Source: Pseudomonas sp. MF4836 (GTDB lineage Bacteria; Pseudomonadota; Gammaproteobacteria; Pseudomonadales; Pseudomonadaceae). Taken from it: a stretch of 64,000 nt of DNA. The stretch covers positions 248,001 through 312,000 of the forward strand of contig NZ_MVOL01000002.1 of NCBI RefSeq assembly GCF_002018875.1, read 5' to 3'. Numbering within the stretch: the first letter of the stretch is position 1; every line of letters starts with the position of its first letter. The position numbers were made by a program, and so were the translations under genes. Positions 26,183 to 36,600 of this stretch are shown in pieces. The notes beneath the pieces were generated by a model. The model had not been told where the DNA came from, did not search any database, and saw nothing but the letters and a program-made list of their open reading frames with translations.

Positions 26183-28207
26183 ATGGAATTGCTGGAAAGG
26201 GATCTTGCCGATTGGGAACCATTGGAGCTTGAGTGGCATCAGGGCTTTGCATTTCTGGAGGGTGAGCTGCTGGGTGATGCCCAGGTTCGTGACACCTACA
26301 CCCTGATCAGCCCCCAGGGCAAGGCGCCCAAAACGGTGGTCGAAGAAGCCATCGCCCAACAGTGTTGGCCGACGCCGCTGATCCCCGGGCAGCCGGTTTG
26401 GCGCCATCGCCGCCAGCCCCATCTGCTGGCCGATGCCCGCTGGGTTTTCTACCGGTTGCCGGCATACGACGGACGCCGCGGCTTTCAGGTGTTGCAGGCC
26501 TTGCCGTTCCAGTTCCGCGAGCCGCTGCACAGCCTGGGTAATCGCTATTGGCGCGACCGTCTGACCCTCTACTACTTTCACGACTACACCGCGCATGCGG
26601 TGCAGGGCGTGCGGCATGCCGAGTTTGCCCTGCTGGAGCAGGACCTGCCTGAAGGCGCCGTGGCGTCGCCGCTGTACAGCGATGGGGTCAACCTCTTCCT
26701 CAGTGGCAGTCGTGTAGCCAGTGCTGGCGATCAGGTACGAGCGACCAACAGCGCGGGCTATCGGTTGGTCAATGGCCAGGTCTGCTGTGGTTTCAAGCCC
26801 TTGCATCAGAAGGACGGCAGCCTGTTGCCGATTGCCAATCCGGAGGGTTTTCATCGGGTCAATGGCCGCTGGTTCAGCGATGGCCAGTCGATCATCGTCC
26901 AGGCGCAGCAGGGTTCGAGTGCGAGCTACGAATACTTCTACAGCATCGATGACGTCGACCTCGAAAGCTTCACCGTGCTCAACGAGCGCTACGCCAAGGA
27001 CGCCCGGCGCGCCTATTACATCACCGGCAGAACCATCCGCAACGTCGGCGAGTTCCGCCTGGTGAAGGAGCAGTACCCGCAGTTCGACGCCAGCGGGCGA
27101 CTGGTGGCGAGCACGGAAAGCGACGACCGCTATTTTGCCGTGGACGAGCAACATGTCTACGCTGCCGGCACCCGATTGCGCGGCGCTCACGGCCCGAGTT
27201 TTCGCTCCCTGGGCTTCAACCATTACTGCGATCAGCAGCGGGCCTATCTGGGCAAGCAGCCGCTGGAGCTGGAGGTGGATAGCCTGGTGGTGGCCAAGCT
27301 GTACCGCGGCGAGGACGAATACGCACCGGTGCTGGTGGGCGACCGGCATGGCCCGCTGAACTCTGGCGGAGTGCTTAATAACGCGATGTTCGAACAGTGG
27401 GCGCCGTACTTTGCCGCGCACCCCGAGCGACAGGATTACTGGTGGCACCGCATGCAGGCGCAACGTGAACAGCCTGAAGCAGAGGAGGACCCGGCCAACC
27501 TGCGGGATATCGGCCAGGGCTTCAGCCTGGGGCGCAGTGTCTACTTCCAGGGGAATAAGATCGAAGGCCTGGACGCGGCCAGCTTCAGATTGTTCAACGA
27601 AATCCTGTGCGGCGATGTCAATGGCCTGTACCGCGTTGACTTCTATTCGAAGGCCAACATGACCGCCGAGCGTTTTTCGGCCCAGCCTGTAGAGTGTTTC
27701 CGGTTCCTGGATGAGGCGTACATCACCGATGGCAAGGCTGTGTTCAAGTACTGGAATCACTACCACCTGCCGGAACTGCTGCGCAAAGCCGATCTCGCCA
27801 CCTTCGAAACCTTCAGCCACGGCTGGGCCAGGGACGCGTCGGCGGTGTACTGCTACGGCGAAATAAAAAAACACCTCAACCCGGCGACCACGCGCTTTTT
27901 GGGCAGCTATGCCTTCAGCCCCGAACTGATGTCGTGGGCCGGCAAACCGCTGGATGTGGAATTCACCATGGACGAAGTGTCGGTGCCGCACCCGGAGTTT
28001 CTGCAACTGGGGACCCGCAAACTCTTCTGCGGCCGCCGCCCGCAGAGCGCCAAGCGTATCGACCTGCCGACCCTGGAGTTTCTCGACGGCAAATTTGCCC
28101 GGGACAAACGAACGTTCTATCGCTACGAGCGCGACCTGGGCCTGACTGAAACCAGCGAAGACGAGTACCGGCAAGCCTTGGCCAAGGCCGGCGAAACGTC
28201 GAAATAA
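26183..28207 (+). CDS. Large DKNYY-type repeat protein, paralogue 2
   Basis: 674 aa from ATG 26183; the reading frame is open for 1.5 kb further upstream, but that part overlaps the hydrolase on the other strand and is an artefact. It is nearly the same length as the protein at 21742, with long conserved stretches (for example KDARRAYYITGRT and VPHPEFLQLGTRKLFCGRR). The repeated tyrosine motifs place it in the DKNYY-type family of unknown function. It is followed after 23 bp by the chorismate mutase gene, probably on one transcript. Confidence 0.82.
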   Translation: MELLERDLADWEPLELEWHQGFAFLEGELLGDAQVRDTYTLISPQGKAPKTVVEEAIAQQCWPTPLIPGQPVWRHRRQPHLLADARWVFYRLPAYDGRRGFQVLQALPFQFREPLHSLGNRYWRDRLTLYYFHDYTAHAVQGVRHAEFALLEQDLPEGAVASPLYSDGVNLFLSGSRVASAGDQVRATNSAGYRLVNGQVCCGFKPLHQKDGSLLPIANPEGFHRVNGRWFSDGQSIIVQAQQGSSASYEYFYSIDDVDLESFTVLNERYAKDARRAYYITGRTIRNVGEFRLVKEQYPQFDASGRLVASTESDDRYFAVDEQHVYAAGTRLRGAHGPSFRSLGFNHYCDQQRAYLGKQPLELEVDSLVVAKLYRGEDEYAPVLVGDRHGPLNSGGVLNNAMFEQWAPYFAAHPERQDYWWHRMQAQREQPEAEEDPANLRDIGQGFSLGRSVYFQGNKIEGLDAASFRLFNEILCGDVNGLYRVDFYSKANMTAERFSAQPVECFRFLDEAYITDGKAVFKYWNHYHLPELLRKADLATFETFSHGWARDASAVYCYGEIKKHLNPATTRFLGSYAFSPELMSWAGKPLDVEFTMDEVSVPHPEFLQLGTRKLFCGRRPQSAKRIDLPTLEFLDGKFARDKRTFYRYERDLGLTETSEDEYRQALAKAGETSK

Positions 28208-28230
28208 TCACTCACCAAAGGACTGCACAC

Positions 28231-28551
28231 ATGGACGCGACAAACACGCTGCAACCCCAGGAATGCCAGGGCATGGACGATATCCGCCGGGAAATCGACC
28301 GCCTGGATCAGAGTGTCATCCAGCTACTGGGCCAGCGCTTTCAGTACGTGCTGGCGGCCTCGAAGTTCAAGACTTCGGCCACCTCGGTGCGCGCTCCGGA
28401 ACGCTTCAAGGCGATGCTTGCCACCCGCCGCGAATGGGCCCAGGCCGAGGGCCTGAGCCCGGACGCCATCGAGAAAATGTACAGCGACCTGGTCACACAT
28501 TTTATCGAGCAGGAGCTGCAGCATTGGCAGGCGGCGCAGCCTGCGGTTTGA
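28231..28551 (+). CDS. Chorismate mutase / isochorismate pyruvate-lyase (PchB-like), stand-alone
   Basis: 106 aa with an AAAGGA ribosome site. The all-helical AroQ fold is visible: MDDIRREIDRLDQSVIQLLG, then FQYVLAASKFKTS with the substrate-binding Arg/Lys pattern, and a final helix (DLVTHFIEQELQHW). It closely resembles PchB, which makes salicylate from isochorismate in siderophore synthesis. No pchA or other salicylate gene is in this window, so its pathway here is unclear. Not secreted (no signal peptide). Confidence 0.8.
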   Translation: MDATNTLQPQECQGMDDIRREIDRLDQSVIQLLGQRFQYVLAASKFKTSATSVRAPERFKAMLATRREWAQAEGLSPDAIEKMYSDLVTHFIEQELQHWQAAQPAV

Positions 28552-28582
28552 GTCGATCAGCTTAGGCGCACGCTGTGGCTAG

Positions 28583-28670
28583 AAGCCCACCGCTCCGCTC
28601 CCCGGTAGTTGTCTGCGAGCCCTTCAGGGGCTCGACAGAGCACGCAATAGGGGGTGGAGCGGTGGGCTTT
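28583..28670 (+). terminator. Long-loop hairpin terminator
   Basis: AAGCCCACCGCTCC and GGAGCGGTGGGCTTTT pair perfectly across a loop of about 59 bases, with an additional small hairpin in the loop (AGCCCCTGAAGGGCT-like). The T-run at the end supports termination of the chorismate-mutase transcript. Confidence 0.7.
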
Positions 28671-28886
28671 TGCGTTCCCTAAGCAGACTTTCAGAAGTCT
28701 GCGATAAATTAAGAATGGTCTTATGTGCACGTGCGGAGCATGGGCCTAGCATCCTCACGCCTCAAAGAACGCGTGCATGCGCCGCCGGTCGGGAGCCATG
28801 CAACGGTTAATTGACGCCAGAATGATGGCCATTTAACATCGCCGCGCTTTCTGCATGGACTGCAGTGCCTTATCAAAGGATTGAAC

Positions 28887-30605
28887 ATGTACGGACCCTC
28901 CCTCGCGAACCGCTTGCGCGTCGCGTTTGTGTGCCTGCTCTGGTTTTCTGCTGGACCGGATGCGGCCTTGGCCGCGACCAATCCGGGCGATCAGGAGCTG
29001 ATCCGCGACCGCCAGAACCGCTTGCTGGAAGAGCAGCAACGGCGCCTTGAAGAACTCAGGGAGCTGCCGGGTAAAACGCCAACACCCGATGCGCCCGAGG
29101 TCGTTGGCGACCCTCGTTGTTTTGCCATTCGCCAGGTCGATTTGCAGGGCGCCGAGCAGTTGTCCGCCGCCCAGCAGGCGCGCTTGCTGGCGCCCTATAA
29201 CGGCCAGTGCCTGGGCATGGCGCAGCTCAACCAGTTGCTTCAGGTCATCACCGATCACTACCTCCAACAGGGCTTTGTGACCAGTCGTGCCTACCTGCCG
29301 CCGCAGCATCTGGGCAGCGGCATTTTGCGGGTGCAGGTGGTGGAAGGCCGCCTGGAACAGGTGAACCTGGCCCCGGGCAGCCAGCTGTCCCAACGGGAAA
29401 TAGCCATGGCCTTTCCCGGGCACGAAGGCCAGCTCCTGAATCTGCGGCAGGTCGAACAATTGCTCGACCAACTCAACCGGCTGCCTTCCAACCGCGCCAC
29501 CATGGAGCTGATGCCTGGCGAGGCGGTGGGTGGCAGCCAGGTGCTGCTGAGCAACCAGCCGCAACAGCCTTGGCGTGCCGCGTTGGCCCGGCATAACAAC
29601 GGCCAGAAAAGCACCGGTGAACAACAGTGGAACCTTGGGTTGGGCTGGGACAGCCCGCTCGGGCTCGCGGACCAGTTGAACCTGCGACGCAGCGAGGATG
29701 CCGTCAGCGATCACCAGCGCCGTTCCGCCAGCAACTCTCTCAATTACAACCTGCCCTGGGGCTGGTGGAACTTCAGCTACAGCTACAGCGACAGTGAATA
29801 CCGTACCCGTGGCCAAGGTGCCGGTTTCGATTTCAAGTACAGCGGTGAAAGCCAGACCCATCAAGGACTCGTCGAGCGCGTGATTCACCGTGACGCCCAA
29901 GGCAAGACGGCTTTGAGCGCCGGCCTCAGTCATCTGCGAACGGTCAGCTATATCGAAGACAGCCCGCTGCGCAACGGCACCCAGCGCATCACCGAAGCCC
30001 AGTTCGGCTTTAGCCATGGTCGGGTGTTGGGCAGCGCCTTCGGCAACCTGGAATTGGGCATGCAGCAAGGCCTCGGCGCCCTGGATGCGATGTCCGACAA
30101 GCACGCCGCAAGCACCACGCCAACCGCCCGCTACCGCAAATACACGGCGACCTTGAGTTACCTGCAGCCGTTCAAGTTGTGGGGTGAGGACTGGGCGTTC
30201 AGCAGCCTGGCCACCGGTCAGCGCAGTGAAGACCTGCTCTACAACAGCCAGCGCATCAGCCTCACCGGGCAGTCGGCGGTGCGTGGCTACAAAGAGCAAT
30301 TTCTCTCGGGCGACAGTGGCGGCTACTGGCGCAACGACCTGCGCTGGACCCGCCAGGTCGATAGCACCTGGCTGCGACCGTGGGTTCAGCAATACGGGCT
30401 CGGTGTGGCCTACGACCAGGGCGTTGTTCGCCACGACGCCCACAGTGCCGGGCAAAACGGTCGGGTGTCGAGCAATGCCCTGGAGCTCTTTGGCCGGGGT
30501 CAGCACATGGGCGCCAGCCTGACGTTTGCCCACTCGCTCAAGCGCCCCACGGCGCTCAGCGAAAGCGAGGCGCCGATCTACTTTCGCCTTGAATTTTTTC
30601 TTTGA
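28887..30605 (+). CDS. cdiB: Two-partner secretion outer-membrane transporter (CdiB/ShlB type)
   Basis: 572 aa from ATG 28887, six bases after an AAAGGA ribosome site; a TTG at 28881 is too close to that site. It has a signal peptide, an N-terminal charged helix (QELIRDRQNRLLEEQQRRLE) that plugs the barrel, a POTRA domain (about 72-155; CFAIRQVDLQGAEQLS) and a 16-strand barrel. VRGYKEQFLSGDSGGY is the conserved VRGY-type motif of the channel. The protein ends in Phe-Leu, as outer-membrane barrels do. It exports the CdiA-like protein encoded 24 bp downstream. The symbol reflects the associated toxin/immunity architecture. Confidence 0.9.
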   Translation: MYGPSLANRLRVAFVCLLWFSAGPDAALAATNPGDQELIRDRQNRLLEEQQRRLEELRELPGKTPTPDAPEVVGDPRCFAIRQVDLQGAEQLSAAQQARLLAPYNGQCLGMAQLNQLLQVITDHYLQQGFVTSRAYLPPQHLGSGILRVQVVEGRLEQVNLAPGSQLSQREIAMAFPGHEGQLLNLRQVEQLLDQLNRLPSNRATMELMPGEAVGGSQVLLSNQPQQPWRAALARHNNGQKSTGEQQWNLGLGWDSPLGLADQLNLRRSEDAVSDHQRRSASNSLNYNLPWGWWNFSYSYSDSEYRTRGQGAGFDFKYSGESQTHQGLVERVIHRDAQGKTALSAGLSHLRTVSYIEDSPLRNGTQRITEAQFGFSHGRVLGSAFGNLELGMQQGLGALDAMSDKHAASTTPTARYRKYTATLSYLQPFKLWGEDWAFSSLATGQRSEDLLYNSQRISLTGQSAVRGYKEQFLSGDSGGYWRNDLRWTRQVDSTWLRPWVQQYGLGVAYDQGVVRHDAHSAGQNGRVSSNALELFGRGQHMGASLTFAHSLKRPTALSESEAPIYFRLEFFL

Positions 30606-30629
30606 ATGATGTGCCAAGGATTACGTGAT

Positions 30630-33600
30630 ATGGACGTTACGCAACAGGCCACCGCGACCTGCAGACCTGCGACCCGACTGCACACTCTCGAGGGTTTTCG
30701 AGGCTTGGCCAGGCGCGGCCTGGCGCTGATTCTGGCCAACGCGATGGTCTGGCAACCCTTGCTGGTCCAGGCCGAGGGCATTGCCATCAATGGCGGCGGT
30801 GGCAGCCTTGGTGCGGCGGCCAACGGCGTCCCGGTCATCAACATTGCCCAGCCCAACAGCAATGGCCTGTCGCATAACACGTTCGAGCACTACAACGTCG
30901 GTAGCCAGGGCCTGATCCTCAACAACGCGATCGACCGGACCCAGAGCACCCAGTTGGGCGGAATCATCCTCGGCAACAGCCACCTTCAAGGTCAATCCGC
31001 GACCACCATCCTCAACGAGGTCACCAGCAACAACCGCACGCAGCTCAAGGGCTACACCGAAGTGGCCGGGCAGGCCGCACGGGTGATCATCGCCAACCCT
31101 TACGGCATTACGTGCGACGGTTGCGGCTTCATCAACACCCCCCAGGCCACACTGACCACGGGCAAGTCGGTCGTCGACCAGGGCCGCCTGGACCGTTTCA
31201 CGGTCGATGGCGGGGATATCGCCATCGAGGGTGCCGGCGCCAATGCCAGCAACCTCAACCAGTTCGACCTGATCACGCGTTCGGCCAAGATCAACGCCAA
31301 GCTCCATGCAAAAAAACTCAACGTCATCGCCGGGCGCAACGAGGTGGACGCCAGCAGCCTGGCCGTCACGGCCCTGGCGCCAGGCGGCTCCCCGGCGCCG
31401 CAGTTGGCCATCGACAGCAGTGCCTTGGGCGGCATGTATGCCGGGGCGATCAAGTTGGTGGGTACCGAGCAAGGAGTTGGCGTCAAACTCTCGGGGGAAA
31501 TGGCCGCCAGCGCCGGCGATATCCAGATTGATGTTGACGGTAACCTGACCATGGCCACCACCGCCGCCACGGCGGCGCTGAGCGTCAAGGCCCAGAGCCT
31601 GCGGGCCGACGAGGCGTTGTATGCCGGCGGCGACCTGGACATCAACACCCGCGACGAACTGTTCAGCCACAAGAGCATCGCCGCTGGCGGCAAGGTAATG
31701 CTGGCCAGTAACGGGCAACTGACCAACCTCGGCGCCATCGAGGCCGGGGTCAATACCGACAACAGCCGCAATTCGCGCGGCGATGTGCAGATCACCGCGC
31801 AGCACCTGCGCAACGCCGGACAGGTCATCGCCACGCGCCAGCTCGATATCGACACCGAGCAGACACTGGACAACCGCGACGGCAAGCTGATCGGTGCCCA
31901 GGTCCAGCTCAGTGCCACCCGCCTCGACAACCGCAATGGCCTGATCGGCGCCAGTACCGGCGAGACCAAAGTGAGCGCCCGCGAGCAACTGGACAACCGT
32001 GGCGGCACGCTGCAAGCCGAAAGCAAGCTGCGCCTGGACGGTGGGGCCATGCTCAACCGCAACGGCGTGATGCTCGGCAAGCAGGTCACCCTGGACGCCA
32101 AGAGTCTGGACAACAGTGAGCAGGGCCACATCGTGGCCGAGGCCGGTCGCCTGAGTGCGACGGTGGAGCAGGCGCTCGACAATCAACAGGGGCGCCTGCA
32201 AGCCTCGGCCGGGGACATGGAGCTCTCGGCGGCCAGCCTCGACAACCGTGGTGGCGTGATGGTTGGCGAGCACGTCCAGGTCACCGCCACCCAGGGCGGC
32301 CTGGACAACCAGGGCGGCCAAGTGCTCGGCAGCGGCCTGCAGGTCCAGGCCAAGACAGCGATTGATAACCGCGACGGCGGCCAACTGCTGGCGGGCAGCA
32401 ACGGGTTGAAACTGGGCAGTGCGTACTTGCACAACCAGCAGGGCCAGGTCATTGCCGGGGGCAGTCATGCGCAGCTCGAGCTGGAGCACCTGGACAATCG
32501 GCAGGGCAGTATCAGCGCCAGCAGCCTGAGCCTGACCGCCGACGAAGCCGACAACCGCGCAGGCCACCTCGCCAGCCTGGACGGCCATTTGCAACTGAGC
32601 GTGGCGCGACTGAACAACCAGGGCGGATTGATCGAGGCCAGCCAGCACTTGCTGATCCAGGGGCAGCGTCTGGACAACAGTGCCGGCGGTCGGCTGATTG
32701 CCTACCTGGGTGAGCTGAGTCGTATCCAGCTCGGCGGCGAACTGGACAACCGCAGCGGACGCATCGCTATTGGCAGCCGCGACTTTGGCCTGCAAGCCGG
32801 GACCCTGCACAACGTTGGCGGGCAGATCGAACACGCGGGCAGCGGCTCGTTCGGCCTGCGTTCGGCCAGCCTGTTCGGTGCCCAGGGCCGGGTGATCGGC
32901 CAGGGCAGTGGCGCCTGGAATATCGCCCAGGTCGATGGCGCCGGTGTCTGGCACCTCAACGGCGCACTGGATGTCAGTGGCCTGAACAGCATCTCCCTGA
33001 TGGCCGGCGACCGTATCGCCAGTGCCGGCAACCTCAGCCTGGCAGCCGTCAGCCTGAACAACGCCGGCGAGCTGCTGAGCGATGGCGACCTGGTCCTGAC
33101 GTTGTCCGGTGACCTTAACAACCAGGGCTTGATCTCGACCCAGAAAGCGTTGCGTATCGACGCCGCCAACCTGACCCAGGAGGGCGGGCGCATCGCCAGT
33201 GCCGCCGAGGCCGAAGTCAACCTGACCGGGCTGCTCGACAACCTGGGGCGCCTGACCGCTGGCACTCAACTCAATGTGCGCGCCCAGGGCATCGACAACC
33301 GCGGCACCTTGGGCGCGCAACAGTTCCTTGGCCTTACCGCCATCCAGGGCATCAGCAACCAGTCCGGCGGCTTGATCTTCAGCGGCGCCGATATGCAATT
33401 GCGCGCCAACAGCCTGCTCAATCGCTACGCCGATCTCTACAGCAAAGGCAACCTGAGCTTCGCTGCGGTCGACGGCGGCCGTGCCCGTGAAATGCGCAAC
33501 CTGTCCGGCAGCATCGAAAGCGAAGGCGACCTGCAACTCAAGGTCAGTGAACTGGAGAACGCCAAGGCCGACTTCGAAGCCGGCGAAAGCGTGGCCAACC

Positions 33601-36600
33601 GCAACATTCTGATCAACTGCATCGACTGCCGGGGCGATCGCCACTCCGGCTACTACATCGTGCGCACCACCTACGAGGGCTCCGTTCTCAAGGACTCGCC
33701 GGCTGCGCGCCTGCTGGCCAATCGCGACCTGTTGCTGGAGGCCGTGACCGTCACCAATGGCCAGAGCCTGCTGGCGGCCAACCGTAACCTCAGCGTCACG
33801 GCGGCCAACTTCTACAACCGGGGGCTGACCCTCGACAACCGCGTCGAGACTGTCAATTACTTCCTCAGCGACGTGAGCCAAAGCGCCTACCGCGTGACCG
33901 AAGCGGCGACCAATGCCTGGAACGCCTGGAACGCCGGTCTGGCTCCCGGAGACCAGGCGCCGATCCCCGTATCGATCACCCAATATGGGGTTCACAGCAG
34001 CAACAGCACCCTCACCCCCGGCACCAACACCCTTGAAAGTGGCACCGTACAAGCCGGCGCGACGCTGAGCCTGAACATCAGCGGTGAACTGGTCAACGGA
34101 ACCCTCAGCCCCCAGGGCGACGCTCAACTCCGTGGAACCACCCTGGACAGCCAGGCCTATGGCGCTGGTGGCCAGGAGGTGGTTCTCGGCACCCAGGCCG
34201 GCGCGCCGGGGCCGTTGAAAGACGTGAAGCGGGTTGAAGTCGTCAATGCCGATGGCAGCGTCCACGTCAGCTTCGTGCCACAGGACTTCAGCGACGCGCC
34301 GTTCGTCAGCGTCGACCCGACTTCGCTGCCGACCTTCCGTTTGCCCCAGGGTGAATATGGCCTGTTCACCCAGAGCCGCAACCCGGCGAGTCAGTACCTG
34401 ATCGAAACCAATCCGGCGCTGACTGACCTCAAGCGGTTCATGAGTTCGGACTACCTGCTGGGCCAACTCAATTACGATTTTCGCGAAGCGTCTCGGCGCC
34501 TGGGCGATGGGCAATATGAAACCCGCCTGATCGCCGATGCCGTGCGGGCCCAGACCGGCCAGCGCTTCCTTGCCAATGGCCTGAGCAGCGACTACGAGCA
34601 GTTCCAGTACCTGATGGATAACGCCATCGGCAGCAAGAGCGCCCTGGGCTTGAGTGTCGGCGTGGGCCTGACGGCTGAGCAGGTGGCGGCCCTGACCCAT
34701 GACATCGTCTGGATGGAAGAGCGGCTGGTCGACGGCGAATCGGTACTCGCCCCGGTGCTGTACTTGGCCAAGGTCGATTCTCGAAACCTGCGCGGCGCCA
34801 GCCTGATTCAAGGGCGTGACGTCAACCTGATCAGCGGGGCTGACCTGAAGAACGTGGGGACCTTGCGCGCCAGCAAAGACCTCACCTTGATCAGCGGTGG
34901 CAGCGTCCTTCAGGGAGGGCAGGTCCAAGCCAACGACCGCTTGAGCCTGCTGGCGCAGGGCAGCATCCGCAATGCCCTGGCCGGGGAGATTCGTGCCGAT
35001 AAGGTCGACCTCACCAGCCTGAGCGGCCATATCGTCAACGATCGCACAGCCACCGCCCTGACTGTCGGTACCGGCAGCGTGACCCATGTGGACGCTGGCA
35101 GCCTGATCAGCGCCGGCTCGCAACTGACCCTGAACGCAGCGCAGGATCTGGTGAACGCAGGGCGGATCAGCAGTGGCGGTGACGCCACCCTGAGCGCGGG
35201 CAACGACATCAACCTGCTTGCCGTCGAAGACCGCACCCTCAGCGTCGAAGCGTTGGGGCGCGGCATACGCCGCGAAGAGCACATGACCCAGCTGGGCTCC
35301 AGCGTCAGTGCCGAGGGCAACCTCACGCTGAAGGCCGGTAACGACATCAACGCCCTGGCCAGCAGCGCCAGCGCCAGGCAGGACCTGAGTGTCGAGGCTG
35401 CGCGGGACATCAACCTGGCCTCCGCCGCCGACGAGCACACCCTAGAAAGCCGCTACAAAAAGGGCCAGAAAAAAGTCCACAGCATCGACAGCCAGACTCG
35501 CCAAGTCGCGAGCGAATTCAGCGCGGGTGGCAACCTCGACCTGCTGGCCGGGCGCGACGCCACCCTGGTGGCCAGCACGCTCGAGGCGGGTGAAGAGGCT
35601 TATGTCCATGCCGGCCAGCAACTCAACCTGCTGGCCGCTGAAAACAGCGATTACTCGCTGTACGACATGAAGAAAAAGGGCAGTTGGGGCAGCAAGAAAA
35701 CCCAGCGCGACGAAGTCACCGACATCACCAACGTGGGCAGCACCATCAAGGCCGGCGGCGACCTGACCCTCAAGAGCGGTGGCGACCAAACCTATCAAGT
35801 GGCCAAGCTCGACAGCGGCCGCGACATCCTCCTCGACAGCGGCGGAGCCATCGCCTTCGAAGGGGTGAAGGACCTGCATCAGGAGAGTCACGAGAAGACC
35901 AACAACAACGCGTTCTGGGTTTCCTCCAAAGGCAAGGGCAATACCGACGAAACCCTGCGCCAGAGCCAGATGGTGGCGGCCGGCAGCATCGTGATCAAGG
36001 CCGTCGATGGCCTGCAGATCGACGTGCGGCAGGTCAACCGGCAAAGCGTCAGCCAGACCATCGACGCCATGGTCGCCGCCGATCCACAGCTGGCGTGGCT
36101 CAAGGACGCCGAGCGACGCGGTGATGTCGACTGGCGCCAAGTGAAGGAAATCCACGACTCCTTCAAGTACAGCAACTCGGGGCTTGGGCCGGCGTCGCAG
36201 ATCATTATTGCGATATTGATGGGCGCGGTAATCGGGCCTATGGCCGGTGGGCTGGTCGGGGGCGGTACGACCGGTGCCGTAGTAGGCGCCGTTGCATCCG
36301 GAGCCTCTACCAACGCGACCGTGAGCTTTATCAATAACGGCGGCAACCTCGGGGCCGTGTTCAAGGACGTGACCTCTTCGAACGCCATGAAAGGCTACCT
36401 GATCGCCGGTGCGACAGCGGGGCTGACTTCCGGCGTTTTCGACGGGCTGACGGGAACTCAAACCAATCCGTATACCGGCAAAGTTACCCCTCCCGACTTG
36501 AGTACCTGGACAGGAGTGGGCAAGTTCGCTGCGAACCAGACTTTGCAGTCGGGTACGTCAATGCTGCTGAGCAAGGCGCTGGGGCAGGGCGGCAGTGCCA

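Noticed and set aside
30621..35438. 1605-aa frame antisense to cdiA
   Set aside because: A shadow of the GC-rich cdiA repeats; composition is unnatural for a protein.
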